Shown here: piece after piece, positions 10,673 to 23,627 of the stretch
How the letters are laid out: the number at the start of each line of letters is the position of its first letter
Numbering within the stretch: the first letter of the stretch is position 1
Source: Tetrahymena thermophila SB210
Taxonomy: Eukaryota; Ciliophora; Oligohymenophorea; Hymenostomatida; Tetrahymenidae
NCBI RefSeq assembly: GCF_000189635.1
Contig: NW_002476353.1
Coordinates: forward strand, 868,001-932,000
DNA: 64,000 bases
Direction of reading: 5' to 3'
Notes under the pieces: model-generated
Databases searched by the model: none
The model's input: only the letters and a program-made list of their open reading frames with translations
Told to the model about the DNA's origin: nothing
Made by a program: the position numbers and the translations under genes

Positions 10673-13600
10673 TCACTTTTGATTTAGATTAAAGTGTCTA
10701 GCAATATTGCTTATGCTTTGTTTGGCAGATTCAATAATTTCAGAATTCATTTTGTTTCTGGATTCTTCTTCTACGTTTAGTTCATTATTTTGCTGAATTT
10801 TCTTTAAAAGAACATTTTCAAAGTCTGATTCTTCTAAAAGCTATTGCAAGTTTTAGATTTCTTGTTCTTGATATTATATCTTGTCAAAACAATCATTAAG
10901 GCAGTTTTATTGTTCTCCATATTCTTTAGAAAGACTTGTTTTCTGGGCTTCTAGTAAAGAGACTTTGTCTTAAAGTTCCTTATTCTATTAAGCAAATACT
11001 TAGTTTTCTTCTTAGTATTTCTTAATCTTCTACTCCAAGTCATACTTTAAGTCTTTGAGCTATTACTTCTAGTCAAGCAATATTGATTGAGATATCTTAT
11101 AGTCATTTTCAAGCTATTCGTAGTTCATATTGTAGAAATTATCTTTAGAGTTTTAGTTGCTTGGGGAGATACATTAGTTGGCTTGTTACTTCAACTTAGC
11201 TATTTCTTAGTTGAGTTGTTAGTTAGATTATTCAAGCTCTTAGATTTAACTTTAAAGCTATTATCTTTCGCTCTAACTCTACTCTAGTTAGTTTTAGTTG
11301 ATTTATTACAGTTGAGCAACCTATTACTTTAATTGTAAAGAAACTTAGTTATTCTAGAGTCTTTCATCACTCATATTTTTGATAGTAGAAAGAAATTATG
11401 TCATTGATTCTTTCATAAAATTAAGTTTGCTTTCAAAGTTTGATGATAAATTGAGCTAATCCAAAGTATTCTAAATTTAGCTAGATTAATTAAAAGTGTC
11501 TAGCAATTGTTCATCTCTTACTTATTAGCCAACTACTAGAGCCAAGTGACTAAATAGCTATGAGAAAGTACTAAAGGCAATGTTGACTTAATTATTTGCA
11601 TTCCTTAAATCATCAGATTAAATTTTGTTTTTGGACTCTAGTTCTTGCTTAATTTATTGAATATTATCCAAAATAAGGTGATTCTCTTACTTGAGTACTT
11701 TATATTGTTAGCTTAAATTTTCGTTTTATTACAGCAATTCATCTTTTTAATACAAATTTTCTTAATTATTTTGCAAAAGTTCTTCAAATTGTTTTTTTAA
11801 ATTATCATTCTCACTCTTTAAATAGCTATTATCTTGCTTTATTTGTTAATTTGTGGTTTGCAACTCAGTTACTAAATTGAGATAATTTTCTTTCTCTAAT
11901 TTCAAAGTATTTAATTCTAGATTAGAATTTTATTGTTGATTTAAAACTTCTGAGTGATAAGACTCTCTTTCAAACATAGCTTAATTCATTATATTAATTT
12001 AATCCTTGGCAGATTACAACTATTCTTCAGTTTATTGCAATTATTACTAAGTGTAAGATAGCACATTTTCATTTTCTAGTATTTCTTCTTTTAGTTTCTA
12101 GCACAAAAATTGCAATTCCTATATTTAGCTGTTGGCAAATTCATTTTTTTATTTTTCTTCCTCTAAATTAACATTATACTGTTTCCTATCTTATTCAATT
12201 TTGGTTTCCAAAGAAGAAATTTCTTCCTTGCATTATTTTAATTACATACTCATTTAATTAATGCGGTTAGTAGTTTCATGCATCAATTTCTCATACTACT
12301 CTTTCTACATAGCAATTTCTTCAATTTCTATTCTGTATTTCTCTTCTTTTTAAGCTCCTTATTACAGCTATTACAAGCTAATTTTGAGCTTTTCCTCCAA
12401 AACAACAATTGACTGATTTTAATTCTATAAAATTTCGTTTTCTCTAGATTTTGTTGTTACAATATTTTTTAGATTGTTTACTTCTTTGTTGAGATCTTAA
12501 ATGTATGAATTGTTTTGCTGCTCTTTCTAAGAAATTTCGAACAAGTTTTACTCATACTTTTTCTAAACAGCAGCCAGTTTTTCTTCTTTCTCTTTGAGTT
12601 TCTAAGTAAGCTAATTGATATTTTCTTAAGCTATCATTTTCTGAGATTAAAGCTCGTTTTGCAAGTTTTAAATTTGCTATAATAAGTCTCTGCAAGTGTT
12701 TTCACTGGATTCAAGCTTATCTAAAGTTTTGGCATAGTTCATTTCAACTTCATTCAAACGATTGGTAAGCTAATCAATGTCTTTCATCTAAGAATCTATC
12801 TTGCTTCTGTAATTGGTTTCTAGCTTTACTAAATCTTAGGATTTTTCTAAGTTCAATTTTTCAATAGCTTAGTCTTTACTTTCAATGGCTTTTTTAAATT
12901 CTTACTATTAGTTTTGGAGTTACTCAATTTACTTCTTGAAATTAAGAGATTAGTTGGACAACTCAGAGTTTTCATTACTCAAAAATTTTTGAATCTCAAC
13001 TAAATTTCTGTGTTCTTCCTCCATTTTAGAAAGTTAGCTTCTATAATTGGAAGACTCTCCAGAAATAAGTTGTTATTAATCAGTGATTTATTAGAGTTAA
13101 GTTGTTAATTATTTGATTTTAGCCTAGGCGTTCAACAATTCATCTTTAAGTTGGTTCTGAGAAGCTAAGTTTTTCTAGTATTTTTCTCTGTATTCATCTA
13201 ATTACTTTTTCAATGCTTCCACATTTGCCTTCTCCTCAGCTAATTTGTTGCTCAATTCCTTTATTTTTTCAGCTGAGTATTCTAATTTTTTTTCAAGTTC
13301 TTTGCACATTTCCTGTTAATAACTAAGTTCTTAATTAGTCTTTTCTAGCAAATTGCAAATCTCTTCATATTCCATTTATTTTTCAATCAATTTCTGTTAG
13401 GAAAGTTATTAGAGTTGAAGAATCTGCTAGCGTGTTGCCTCTTATTAAATTTTTGATTATTCTTAAAATGTGATATTCATCTTTTTTTTCATTTCTTCCA
13501 TTTCATCAATCATAGTAACTGACAGTTCTTCATTAGAGCTTTTTATTTTTTCGAGCTATTTCAAAAAAAATAAAATAAATAAATAAGATGTCTGCAATTA

Positions 13601-14462
13601 AATTTAATTAGCTTAAAAGCATTTTTTTTATCAAATTGTAAATTTGGTTAATCGAAAAGTGTTGAAAAAACCGCTGCAAATAATTTTTCATTTGAAAGTG
13701 AGAATAATCTGAAAAACAATAAGTTTTATAATAAGAAGTGAGTTTATATTCATTAAAGCATTTTTAATTAAGAAATTCAATTGATAATAGAGTAATTAAT
13801 TATTTTTCTAATTAAAAAGTCTTCAGTTGTTCTGATAAAAGACTATCTTTCTGATTTATAAAACCAGATCAAAAATCCATAAAAAAACTAGAAGAAAAAG
13901 TAGTAATAGTCACTTTATACTCTTATTATAAAGTTCTTTTTTCAAAAAGAAATTTACTTCAATTCTTAAATTTTTATATGAAAACTAAACAAAAGTGAAT
14001 TCAAACTCATTTTTTTTTTTAGGTTAATCGATTAGGAAGATATTTTCAAACTAAAAAGTGAGAAGAGAATTAAAATACTCTAATCCATATTTTAGTTAGT
14101 TAATTAATTATAAATAAGTAATGAAAAATTATTAAATTTAATACTTCTTGTTGTATGTTGTATTTTTCCTTCATGACCTTGATTAGCTTGTTGTCTTACT
14201 CATTTTTCTAAGCAAGAATAGCCTCTTACTTTTTTTACAGGTCTTAAATGCTTTGCTTTTAAGTCTGTAGCTATTACTGGGCCTATTCATAGAGCTATTT
14301 AGTTGATTCTAGAGAATGAACTTTTTCTCTGAGAGTATCAACAAAAATTTCTATATCTTTTTTCTCTTTTACGAGCTAATTATAGCTCTTAGTCAAAGAG
14401 TTAAGCTGATTTTAGACAGCCTTGATATCTTCTTCTGTGTATATCACTTCAAACTCGTCCAT
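10673..14462 (-). CDS. long coiled-coil protein (1066 aa)
   Basis: Exon 1 is 14462-14145 (318 nt) and exon 2 is 13555-10673 (2883 nt), separated by a 589-nt GT-AG intron of phase 0. The protein opens MDEFEVIYTEEDIKAVQ and is then almost wholly Gln-, Glu-, Lys- and Leu-rich with heptad-like spacing, for example LREKVHSLESTKQLYEQAQ in exon 1. It has no Pro/Gly-rich breaks and no membrane segment, so an extended alpha-helical rod is inferred. The C terminus is IARHFNLNQK before TGA. This architecture is typical of ciliate basal body, cortical or Golgi-tether proteins, but there is no diagnostic domain and I do not assign one. Exon 2 was spot-checked in several places rather than read base by base; an unnoticed frame error is possible but unlikely. 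The large intron is unusual for the window. Confidence 0.78.
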
Positions 14463-15384
14463 GGAGCAGTTATTCTCAATAATTAATGAAATTGTTTCTT
14501 TTGTTTTTAGTTTTTTAAATATAATTTCTATTTTTTGATTAATTATTATTGTTTATTTGTTATTACCTATTTAAAAGCTTTTAATAATCAAATACGTCTT
14601 CTTTGTATATATTATTATTATTATTATTATTTTTCATTCTAAAATCCTACTATTTAACTGGAAAAGAAAAGAAAATTATAAATGACCAAAATGCAAAAAT
14701 AATAAATAATTTTTTTCTTTCTATTTTTCTCTTCTTGTAGTCAGTCGATCAGTCATAAGTTTTAGAACATCTCTAATAAGTATACTTATATATTCTTATC
14801 ATAATTTTATTATTTATGCACTTTACAAAATTTAAAAATATTTCTATGCTTAAAAAAAAGCAATTCCTTTACAAATACTTACAAATCATTATATGTCAAA
14901 AAGTGTTTTTTATTAGCACTAAGCTTATCCATAAATGTTTTATATTATTAAAAAATGTTTATGAAGGTGAATTCGTTACTTAATTTTTATTAAATAAAAG
15001 AAAAAAGCAGTTTATAAATAAAAATTAAAATGTTTTATATGAAAACAAACCTAATTTTAAAATTAATTGAATTTGTTAAAAGAGATTTAACAATATTTTA
15101 ACTTATTTTATAGATTCCTATTATAAAAAAGAAAATAAAACACACAATTTTAACTGATTTTTTCATTTAGATTATTTCGAATTTTAGATTTAAATGTCAA
15201 TTCAAATTATTTGATAAAGAAATCCCCATTTAGGTTATATTAGCAAACTATTTCTATCTATTTGCATTATTTTTTGAAAATCATTAAGATTACAACTAAT
15301 TTTTAGAATGCGTAAGATCATATATTTTCTTTTAAAGGATGACATAATTATTATAATTTAAAAATAGTATTTATTTTAAATAAG
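14463..15384. other. intergenic, with ATT microsatellite
   Basis: Upstream region of the coiled-coil gene. A short (ATT)n run lies at about 14609-14633. No gene is supported. Confidence 0.55.
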
Positions 15385-16380
15385 TCCTCTCTTTCCAAAT
15401 TACATACAATATCTAAAATAACTTAATATGAAACATTAGTCAAATTTAAAATTAAAACAATTTTTTAGAAGATTAGAAATTAATTATTAAAATTTTATTC
15501 TTTTTATACACAAAATATATAAAAATAAGTTTAAATAACTAAAACAACAATAAATTTTCAGCTATATAAATATTTTAACTATTTATTATAAATTTTTTTA
15601 AATGGTTTCAATCAATAATATATTACAAAGAGAACATATTTCGAATTCAGTGATGGTTAGAGATGCTATTATATTCCTTTAGCTCTCATTTATCTAAAAT
15701 ATTGTTATAATTTAAAAGATACTATTATTTTAATAATAATTTCCACTTAGGTAAATTAAAATAGCAAATATAACTCACTTAAAATCATTTATTTATTAAA
15801 AATATTTTTTGATAATTTAAAATAATTTAGTAAAATTTAATTTTTATACACAAATATCATATAAATAACTTAAATTAAAAAAAGTAGCTAATTGTAAGTT
15901 TAAATACCCATTTTTTAATACTACATTATAAATTGCAGTTAATAGCTTAATTTAACTATATCCTGCAAAGAGAGAATTTTCGAATTCAAAATGATTAGAT
16001 AAATCTATTGTATTCTTTTAATTCTAATTTACTTAAATTGTTACTAATTCCTCTCTTGTCAAATTTGAAATGTGTTAATAATTTAAATAAAAAAATGTAT
16101 CAATTTATTTAACGAATAAAATAATTTTTCTCTTCAATAAAAATAATATAATAAAACTTAATTTCATATACAAAGGGATAGATAGATAGATAGATAAATA
16201 ATTTAAATTACAAAAAATTAGCTATATACAAATTATTAAAATACTCTTTTGTTAGTAAAAAATTATGTATTGTTGTTAAAGGCTTTAATTAATTAGATCT
16301 TGCAAAGAAAGCATTTTAAATTCAAAAATGGTTAGATATATCTATTATATTTCTCTAGTTCTCGTTTATATAATTGACGC
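15385..16380. repeat. three degenerate tandem repeats of about 330 bp
   Basis: Units run roughly 15385-15709, 15710-16043 and 16044-16380. Each ends with a related block containing aaagagaa/gcaaagaaagc, then gaattca or a variant, then gtta-ga and tctattatattc. The third unit includes the stop codon (16322-16324) and last roughly 15 codons of the TPR-type gene, so the first two are diverged duplicates of that gene's 3' end plus downstream sequence. The third unit also contains a (GATA)n tract near 16172-16195. Confidence 0.7.
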
Positions 16381-19300
16381 TTCTTTATTTGTAATTATAT
16401 TAGCCTTATTACCTATTTTGGCTTGCTTTGTTATCCCCTAATTGTATTATAGGGTTTGTAGGGAGGGAGAAAGGTTCTACTCTTTTATATATAGGATTAC
16501 TTTTCGGTTTTTATTCAGGAGTCTTTTACAAGCTAATCAGATACTCTTCACTTTCTATTGACTTTAGAAAGTTTTGAAACAGTACTTTAATATTATAATA
16601 AATTGAATGAAAGTTTGAAGACTTTTGCTCATCTCTAATACTTTCTATTAATTTTTATGCCTTTAAGCTAGTCTTAAATATATCTTTCATGACTTAATTA
16701 TCTATGCTTTTTCCATTAGAACTGTTTTGCAAAGTTCTCAATCTGACTAATGAGTAAAGATTCATGGCAAAAGGAAAACAATAGTTTATTACGTTTGGAG
16801 CACTTTTTTTGTAAATTTCTAATAATTTTAAGCATTTTTTCTGACTTGCTTAAAAATTCTAAATGTTATATGATAGAATAGAGAGCTCAGTCAATACTTG
16901 AACAATAGATTTATCCAACTCATGCTATATTTCTTGTAAAATAATATAAGCTTTTTCTAAATATTTAAAAGCTTCCTCATATTGTCCTTTCATTTGATAA
17001 ATAAAAGATATCTACTTCAAAGAATCAACGAATTCTATTGTCCTGCTCTATGATCCATGTACTTATTTCCTTATTTCATAAGATAATTAAGCATATTCCA
17101 GAGCTTTAGATCTATTATTACTAAGTTTTAAAGTTATTTAGCTCATAAGCAAGTATGATTTTCCACATAGTTCATTCAGTTCATTTCCTTATATTTTTTG
17201 AATAATTTGGTTACAGAATTTCAGTAACTAAATATTGTTCGTAGAATCTGAATCTTTTTATAAAATAACATGTTAATAAATTTTAATTTATTGATTAATT
17301 TAATTACTTGATTTAAATTAAGCAAGTGCCTTGCAATATATTTATTCTGCATAGTAAAATGGATTATTCTATTCGTTAATTCTAGCTAAGAGCTAGTCTG
17401 CTATTTAGGCAACTATTAATAAACTTGATTTATCATAGTGCTAAATTATAGTGCTATTTATAAATTTATCATAGTATTCTTAGTTTTCAGGTAACATTTT
17501 TGGACTTATTTCGCTACATTATAAAATCTAAAGTTCATTTTATAATTATTTATTAATAGTCTAAACCGCTATCATAGCTATGCTTTTGATTTCTTCTCTG
17601 CTGACTGAAATTTATGAGTCCTCTTTATTTTTATTTTTTTAGAGAATATACTATTGTTTATTTAGCTTTTGCTGCTAATAATTCAAATTGAGCATTTAAA
17701 TTTATTCTTATTTTATTTATTCAAAAATAGTATCTTCTATCTAAATAAACTATGGTATAGATTTATCTCTTCTTAGCTTGTTGATATTCTACTAAAAAGC
17801 ATCTTAATTTTAAGAATTTTTTATAAAAGAAAGCAAATAATCCTGTAATTTAGGGTAGTCGCTCAAGAAATCTATTTCATTTTCCTCCTTGATCCGGATA
17901 TCTATATTTGCAAAATTCTATTCTAAGAATATATTGTATATTAACGAACATATTTGCATCACTTCATATATTTATATTTTTTACCATGTTTCATTTTGCT
18001 CTTTCTAATTCGGGCTTAAAATGCTACTTTGAAGTCCTTCAACTACTTTTCTTTTACTTGATTTGTTTAATTTACTGCTTGAGCTTTAGCTTAATGTTTA
18101 TGTGTATTATTGTTTGTTAACTTGATGTTATCTATTAGAATTGCTATTCTTATCAGGAGAGTTTAAGTTGCTGTCACTATGCAAGTTGATTTATTATGGA
18201 CTTAGTTTGAGTTCTTTTTTTGGAATTTCATTTTAAGAATAAATTGAGTTTAATTAGGATTCAATTACTTCATCTTTTTAATCAGAATCGCTTCTATTTG
18301 TTATTGATATTGTGGAAGGGTGCTAAGAAAAGTTTGTATTAGTATTACTGAAAACTATATTTTCAAAATGATAATCGTTTTAGTTGTTTGAAGTGTTAAC
18401 AAGATTTGCATATTTGATTTAGTATTCTTGATACCCACTTTATTTAACAAAAACAAAACCATTCAAGTCTTAATAATTATTATAAAACCATTTATTTTAA
18501 ATAAACTCAATAGTATTGCATATCATTTACCTCATTAAGCATAATAAATCATTTTCACTGAAAGAAATATTTATCTTTCTATACTTATCATGCATTTGCT
18601 TTAAACTAGCTACTCCTGATTCATAAAAAAGTCTCATCCCAACATCATCATAAGCGAGTAAATCTACTATTGAGCTAATTTTTCCCTCTAATCCCTTATG
18701 TCTAACTTTCTCTTCATTGTATATTTATTAAGAGCCATCTTAGTTTCTAATGTAATTTTTGGAGAGTATGTTATAGTGTAGTCTATCGCTATAAAACTTT
18801 TTCTAAATGTAAAATTAGCTTTTTTCATGTCCTATTTATTTAACATTAAAATAAAGTTAGTTCAATTTAATCATTAATTAATTAATTATATTTTTAATAA
18901 AATTTATTAGACTAAATGTAAGCGCATGTTACCCAAGTATGATATATCTGAAAAAGATGAGTTTTCTTTATGAAGAATTTCTAAAAGATTAGTATGAAAT
19001 TTTTAAAGATACTCCTCTAATTTTCCAATTATTTGTTTTTTCCCTTTTTTTTCAGGAGAAATGCTAGGCTTTTGTATAAATTTTATATGTTAGCTAATTA
19101 CTCAATTAAAGCTTAATGATTATTTATTTTACCAATAAAAAAGAGTTAGATTTTTATTTTTAAGGAGATTTTTTTATCTAATGCTAAGCAGAGTACTGTG
19201 GAAATATCACTGAATTGTTTACCTATTTTTATTAAATTTTAAAACTTCATAATTTGCTGCAATAAAATGAATTTAAATTTAAATGATATATTTATTATTC

Positions 19301-19722
19301 TCAATAGAGACGTTAATAGTTATTTTAAGGATCAATCTATAAATTAAGTTTTTATATGCTTACTTGTTTTTTTGATAACGGAGAGTAAGAAGGGTTGGTT
19401 AAGTATTTCTTTGCAATCACAGGCTCTTTGTGTTTTATTATGCTAAAGATTTATCTTTGAGCTTCTTCTTAAATCTATAAGTTGAATAATAATTTATTTA
19501 TTACTACTTTATTTTTGTGATGCTTATTTAAGAAAAAAAAGGTACATCAATTTAGTTTTTTGCATCAGAATTATCAAACAGACTTATGCTTCTCTCTTTA
19601 CTTAGTTGTTAATTGAAGCTATCTATAGATTTATCTGCTTTTGCCTAAGTAGAAATTCTTTTCTTTTAATACTTTTCATTTTCTCTATATATATGATTGA
19701 GTTAACTTTAGTAGATTTGCAT
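16322..19722 (-). CDS. TPR-type protein, about 960 aa, with an unresolved frame junction near 19.05 kb
   Basis: Exons are 19722-19546, 19474-19364, 19256-18933, 18831-18531, 18347-17308 and 17253-16322. Phases match at every junction except inside 19256-18933, where the frame must shift once near an A-rich tract (about 19040-19070): either a base is missing there or a small intron was not found. The N-terminal third is basic and Ser/Gln-rich (for example NPSYSPLSKKQ), followed by a Ser/Asn/Gln-rich linker. The C-terminal half has repeated helical hairpins of TPR type, such as ALEYAQLSYEIRKQVHG and KGQYEEAFKYLEKAYIILQE, whose spacing recalls kinesin-light-chain TPRs. TPR arrays bind protein partners; the partner is unknown. 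A shorter model starting at ATG 18874 gives 771 aa with no frame problem. The 101-nt intron at 18932-18832 joins the two parts in correct phase, so the longer model is preferred. Confidence 0.65.
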
Positions 19723-20943
19723 TTTAGTGGAAGCAAATCAATCAAAAAACTAATAAGAACTTTGATTAATTTTAATATTCTTTTTTGATACTTTTTGTTA
19801 TAATTTTCATTAGCGAAAAAAAAATTTAATTATTCTATCAAGAGTTTTCAAGATTAAATATTAACTTACTTATTAACTAACTAAAGCTCGCATAAAAGCT
19901 TAATATAAAAGTATTTCTGAGCTTATAAAAACAATTTCAGATAATTAAGATTTTTATAAATTAAACACCAAATTATAATAGTCTACATTAAAATATTAAA
20001 TATCCTTTTAAGCAAATGTTTTATAATATTTGAATCATTTACAAAAAATATACTGTGTGTGTTGTTTCTTCTTGATACATTAAAACATAACTCTTAAAAA
20101 GTAAATAAATCTACAAATTTGTTTATAAACTTTAATAAAGTTTTTAAAAAGGTTGAATATCTCTATGATCCTTTAATATATAAATAAATATTTGTAATCC
20201 TTTAATTAATTAAGAAAGTTTTTATTTAAATAACACTAAGTTTAAATTAAATTTTATTTTATTTTATTTTAACAACCTGCAAATGTATAAGCTTAAATAA
20301 TGCAGCCATATTTAAATTAATCTCAATAGACAACCTTATCAATAATAACAACCCTAATTATCTCAATTTTTCTCTTAGCTTTAATAACAAAAATAATTGA
20401 TAATTTATTTTTAATGAATATATTTTACCTATTAATAACAATTTATTTTATTTAAATTTTGAATTTAATTTTTTTATATTGTTTATGTTTTTTCATTTAA
20501 GTAATTATAATATTAAATATTTTCTATAATTGCTTGTTGTTAAATAAAGTTTTATATTTATTTTTGAATATTTTAATAAAAATTGCTAAAAAATAAGGAT
20601 TTTAAAATGTCTAGCTTTATTTAAAAATGTTATGCAAATGTTTATTGTTTAAAATTATTTAAAAATTAAATTTTATATGTAAGTATTTGATTATTAAAAG
20701 AAACAAATACCAAATTAAAACGAATATTTTTGACTGACCTTGTTTATTTTTATTGTTTTTATTGCTTGAATGATGGATAATTTATTTAGATTCAAATTCT
20801 TTAAATAAATATTTGATTAAGAGAAATAAATTAAAAGTTATTTTTAAAAATATAATCAAGAAAATAAACATAAAGATTTATTATATTATTCAGCTATTGA
20901 TAATAAATATAAAGTTAATTAGTTAATAAGTAGGTAAGTGAAG
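19723..20943. other. divergent intergenic region
   Basis: This region lies between the minus-strand TPR gene and the plus-strand membrane-protein gene and must contain both promoters. It is AT-rich with no recognised element. A TGA lies immediately upstream of and in frame with the TPR gene ATG, limiting its start. Confidence 0.5.
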
Positions 20944-22988
20944 ATGAGCTAGTTCGCATACAATCCAAACTAGCAATCAGAGGTTTTATTAATGCCTAAA
21001 CCTTCAAATAGTGGAGGGTTTGATATTACTGCCTAAACAAACAATATTCAACAAAGATCTTTTTAAGAAAATCTTTAGTTCTTTGCTGTTTTCATGGTTG
21101 AATTTTTACTTGATTGCTTTGTAGTGTTTCCTCTCTACCTTTTTAAAATGCTTTTTGAAAGTTTTAGAGTTATTAAATAAAAATATGATGAAGACTAGCA
21201 GAAGGATTACAAAAAATATTTGAAATTAGCTGGCTCTTACTTTTTGGATATTGTTTTACCATTGAGTGTTGTAGGTATTACTTTTAAAACAGTTCAGGGA
21301 AAGCTCTCTGGTACTGAAGATGTTTATTACATTTGGTGCGAAAATTGCTTTGTCTTTTTCTTATCTTTTATCTTGCTTATTTCCTATCTGTACAACATAA
21401 ACTAGAAAGATAAACCTAAATTCACATGTTCTTTTAAGTAAGCATTTAACTTTAAATCCAAAAAAAAAATAAAAATTTAAACTTAAATAGGTATTTGATG
21501 AGATAGGAGCATTTAGAAACTCTAGGTTTAGGTGTTATTCACAATCAATAGCTTAAATAGTTAAAGTCGGCTGGGTAGTTTTAGAGAGGTACTTAAAAAC
21601 ACATGACTCTTTCTCAGCATTCATTTAGTTAAGATTAAATGGAATTTAACGACAGAGTTGCTAAATTAGCTAAGGAGTTAAATATTGACTTATCTCTCTT
21701 CTTCTTTGATTTACTTGATAATAAGCTAAGTAAGAGCACAACATAAAAAATTAGTAAAGATGAGATAGAGGCTCTTAAAATACTCAAGAACTCTGGTATT
21801 TAAGGTAAAAATCATATTTATTATATCTTAATATTAGAGTAAAATAAATTTTAATTTAAATTAGCCAAATTAAGTGCAAGAGATAAGATTCTTTGGCCTA
21901 TCTATGAAAAGAGTATTGATAATATCCAATAGGAATCTGCTCCATTCTTAGTATTTGCAATTATCATTTGCTTGAAAGTTATCATTCCCCTCTGGTACTT
22001 GATTGGAAAAAGCAAACTTCATATTGATTTAATGAGCATTTTAAACATTTCTGGTTTTTACATATACATGATTAGTATTTTGTATACAACTATGAACAAT
22101 CAAGATCTTAAGCGTCGTAACTTTATTATCGACATGGGTATCAATAAGTTATGCGATTTCAAGTACGTAGAAGATTTTACAGAAAAGCTCGATGTAACTT
22201 GTCCACTCAGTCTTGAAACATGGGACAACTCTCGTCGTATATTTTGCTAAATTGACCAAGAAAGCACTACAAAATTCGAGTTAAGTTACATTTTCTTAGG
22301 GTTTTACTACATTTTTATTGGTCTTATTTGTGTGTCAATTTATGGTGAAATCTACATCATCATTAGTCCTAATTCAGTCTATTTACATCCTCTGATGGTT
22401 ATTCACACTACTGCTGATTTTATGATGGTTACAATCTTTTTCTTCATTCGTATCTGGTACAGCTCAGAATTCAATGAGAATTTCTAAATTCAAATAGAAT
22501 TAATTAATGAATTGATTGGTGTTTACGACGATCTTATACAAATGTACGATACTTATTTCTCTGAGCAATTCTAATAAAAAGTTTCAAATCCTCTTTACAA
22601 AAAAATGGTATAGTAAATTATTGAGAAGTCCCGTTTTTACACTTCAAGCGATCAGCTGAATCCAAATGGATAGAGAAAAGAGAGAAGATTTAGAGGAAAA
22701 GTTTACACCTAACAAGAAGATGCACAGCTCTAAATTGAAATGATGAAAATTAATAGAGAGTCATTAGAAAAAGTTAAAAATTAGATTATAAGAGATGAAA
22801 AGATTTTCAAGCACAAGATGTTTGGTAAATTCGATTTGTCCTTCAAGGAAACTGTTACAACTGTTTCTTTTGGTCTACTTACAGTTGCTCCTACTATCTT
22901 TAATAAATTGCAACAAATTTTCGATCCTCAACCAGTTAACCCTCCTCCTCACATTATCTAATCAGGAATTTTCCATAAACATAAATGA
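20944..22988 (+). CDS. seven-helix transmembrane protein (643 aa, unknown)
   Basis: Exons are 20944-21437, 21491-21804 and 21865-22988; phases are 2 and 1, with 1932 nt in total. Hydrophobic segments lie at about residues 46-69, 99-115, 134-152, 296-318, 326-345, 410-437 and 447-468. A soluble loop of about 140 residues lies between helices 3 and 4, and a charged cytosolic-type tail of about 170 residues ends with a Pro-rich stretch (QPVNPPPH) and then TGA. No signal peptide precedes the first helix. The loop between helices 5 and 6 holds KLDVTCPLSLETWDNSRR. I do not recognise the family; it resembles the many ciliate-specific polytopic proteins of unknown role. It is not an obvious channel or kinase, as no pore-loop or catalytic motif is visible. 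It converges on the thiol reductase gene downstream. Confidence 0.8.
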
Positions 22989-23627
22989 TATGAATACTAA
23001 AAAGTTCTAAAATATGTGTAAGTTTAGATACTTTTAATGATATGCTTAAATAGCATCTATACATTTCGAGTATCTGTATATTATCAAAACATAAGCATGC
23101 TTTTAAACTATTTTAACCATTAAAAAATATTTGCTTACACTAATAATATTTGTTTGATTAAAATTCAATAAAAATGATTAATTTTATTTAAATTATTTAT
23201 TTTCATCCTTTAAAATTTTTTAAATAATTTAAAATTTATGAATTTATTTTAAATAAAATGAATTCTTGTTTGTAACTTTTTTAAAGATTAATATATTTTA
23301 TCAATTTATTAAATAGAATTTTTTGCAATATATTTTTTTTGATTTGTTTTCTCATAAATTAATAGCAATCTTCTAACTATTTTGTTTATAGTTATAGTAC
23401 ACTGTGTAATCATATGTATAACTATTCTAAAATTATTATTTAATTATATATATATATAAATGCAAAATATAGATTAATTTAATTTTATTTTCTTTTTTAA
23501 TATCTAAAAATTATGAAAGTTAGTGCTTATTTTATGCAATTTTATATGTAAAAACATTAAAGTATAAAGATGGACCATTTATTTTTAATGATCACTTCAT
23601 AATTTTAAAATATTTAATATTTTGTTT
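22989..23627. other. convergent 3' intergenic region
   Basis: AT-rich 3' flanks of two convergent genes. No gene or structured terminator is visible. Confidence 0.55.

Noticed and set aside
11087..11287. 66-codon plus-strand hydrophobic frame
   Set aside because: It is the antisense of the coiled-coil gene's second exon, and its Leu-rich content mirrors the Lys/Gln/Glu codons of that gene.
17908..18120. 70-codon plus-strand frame rich in Phe and Leu
   Set aside because: Antisense of the Ser/Gln-rich part of the TPR gene, which has better composition and correct splice phases.
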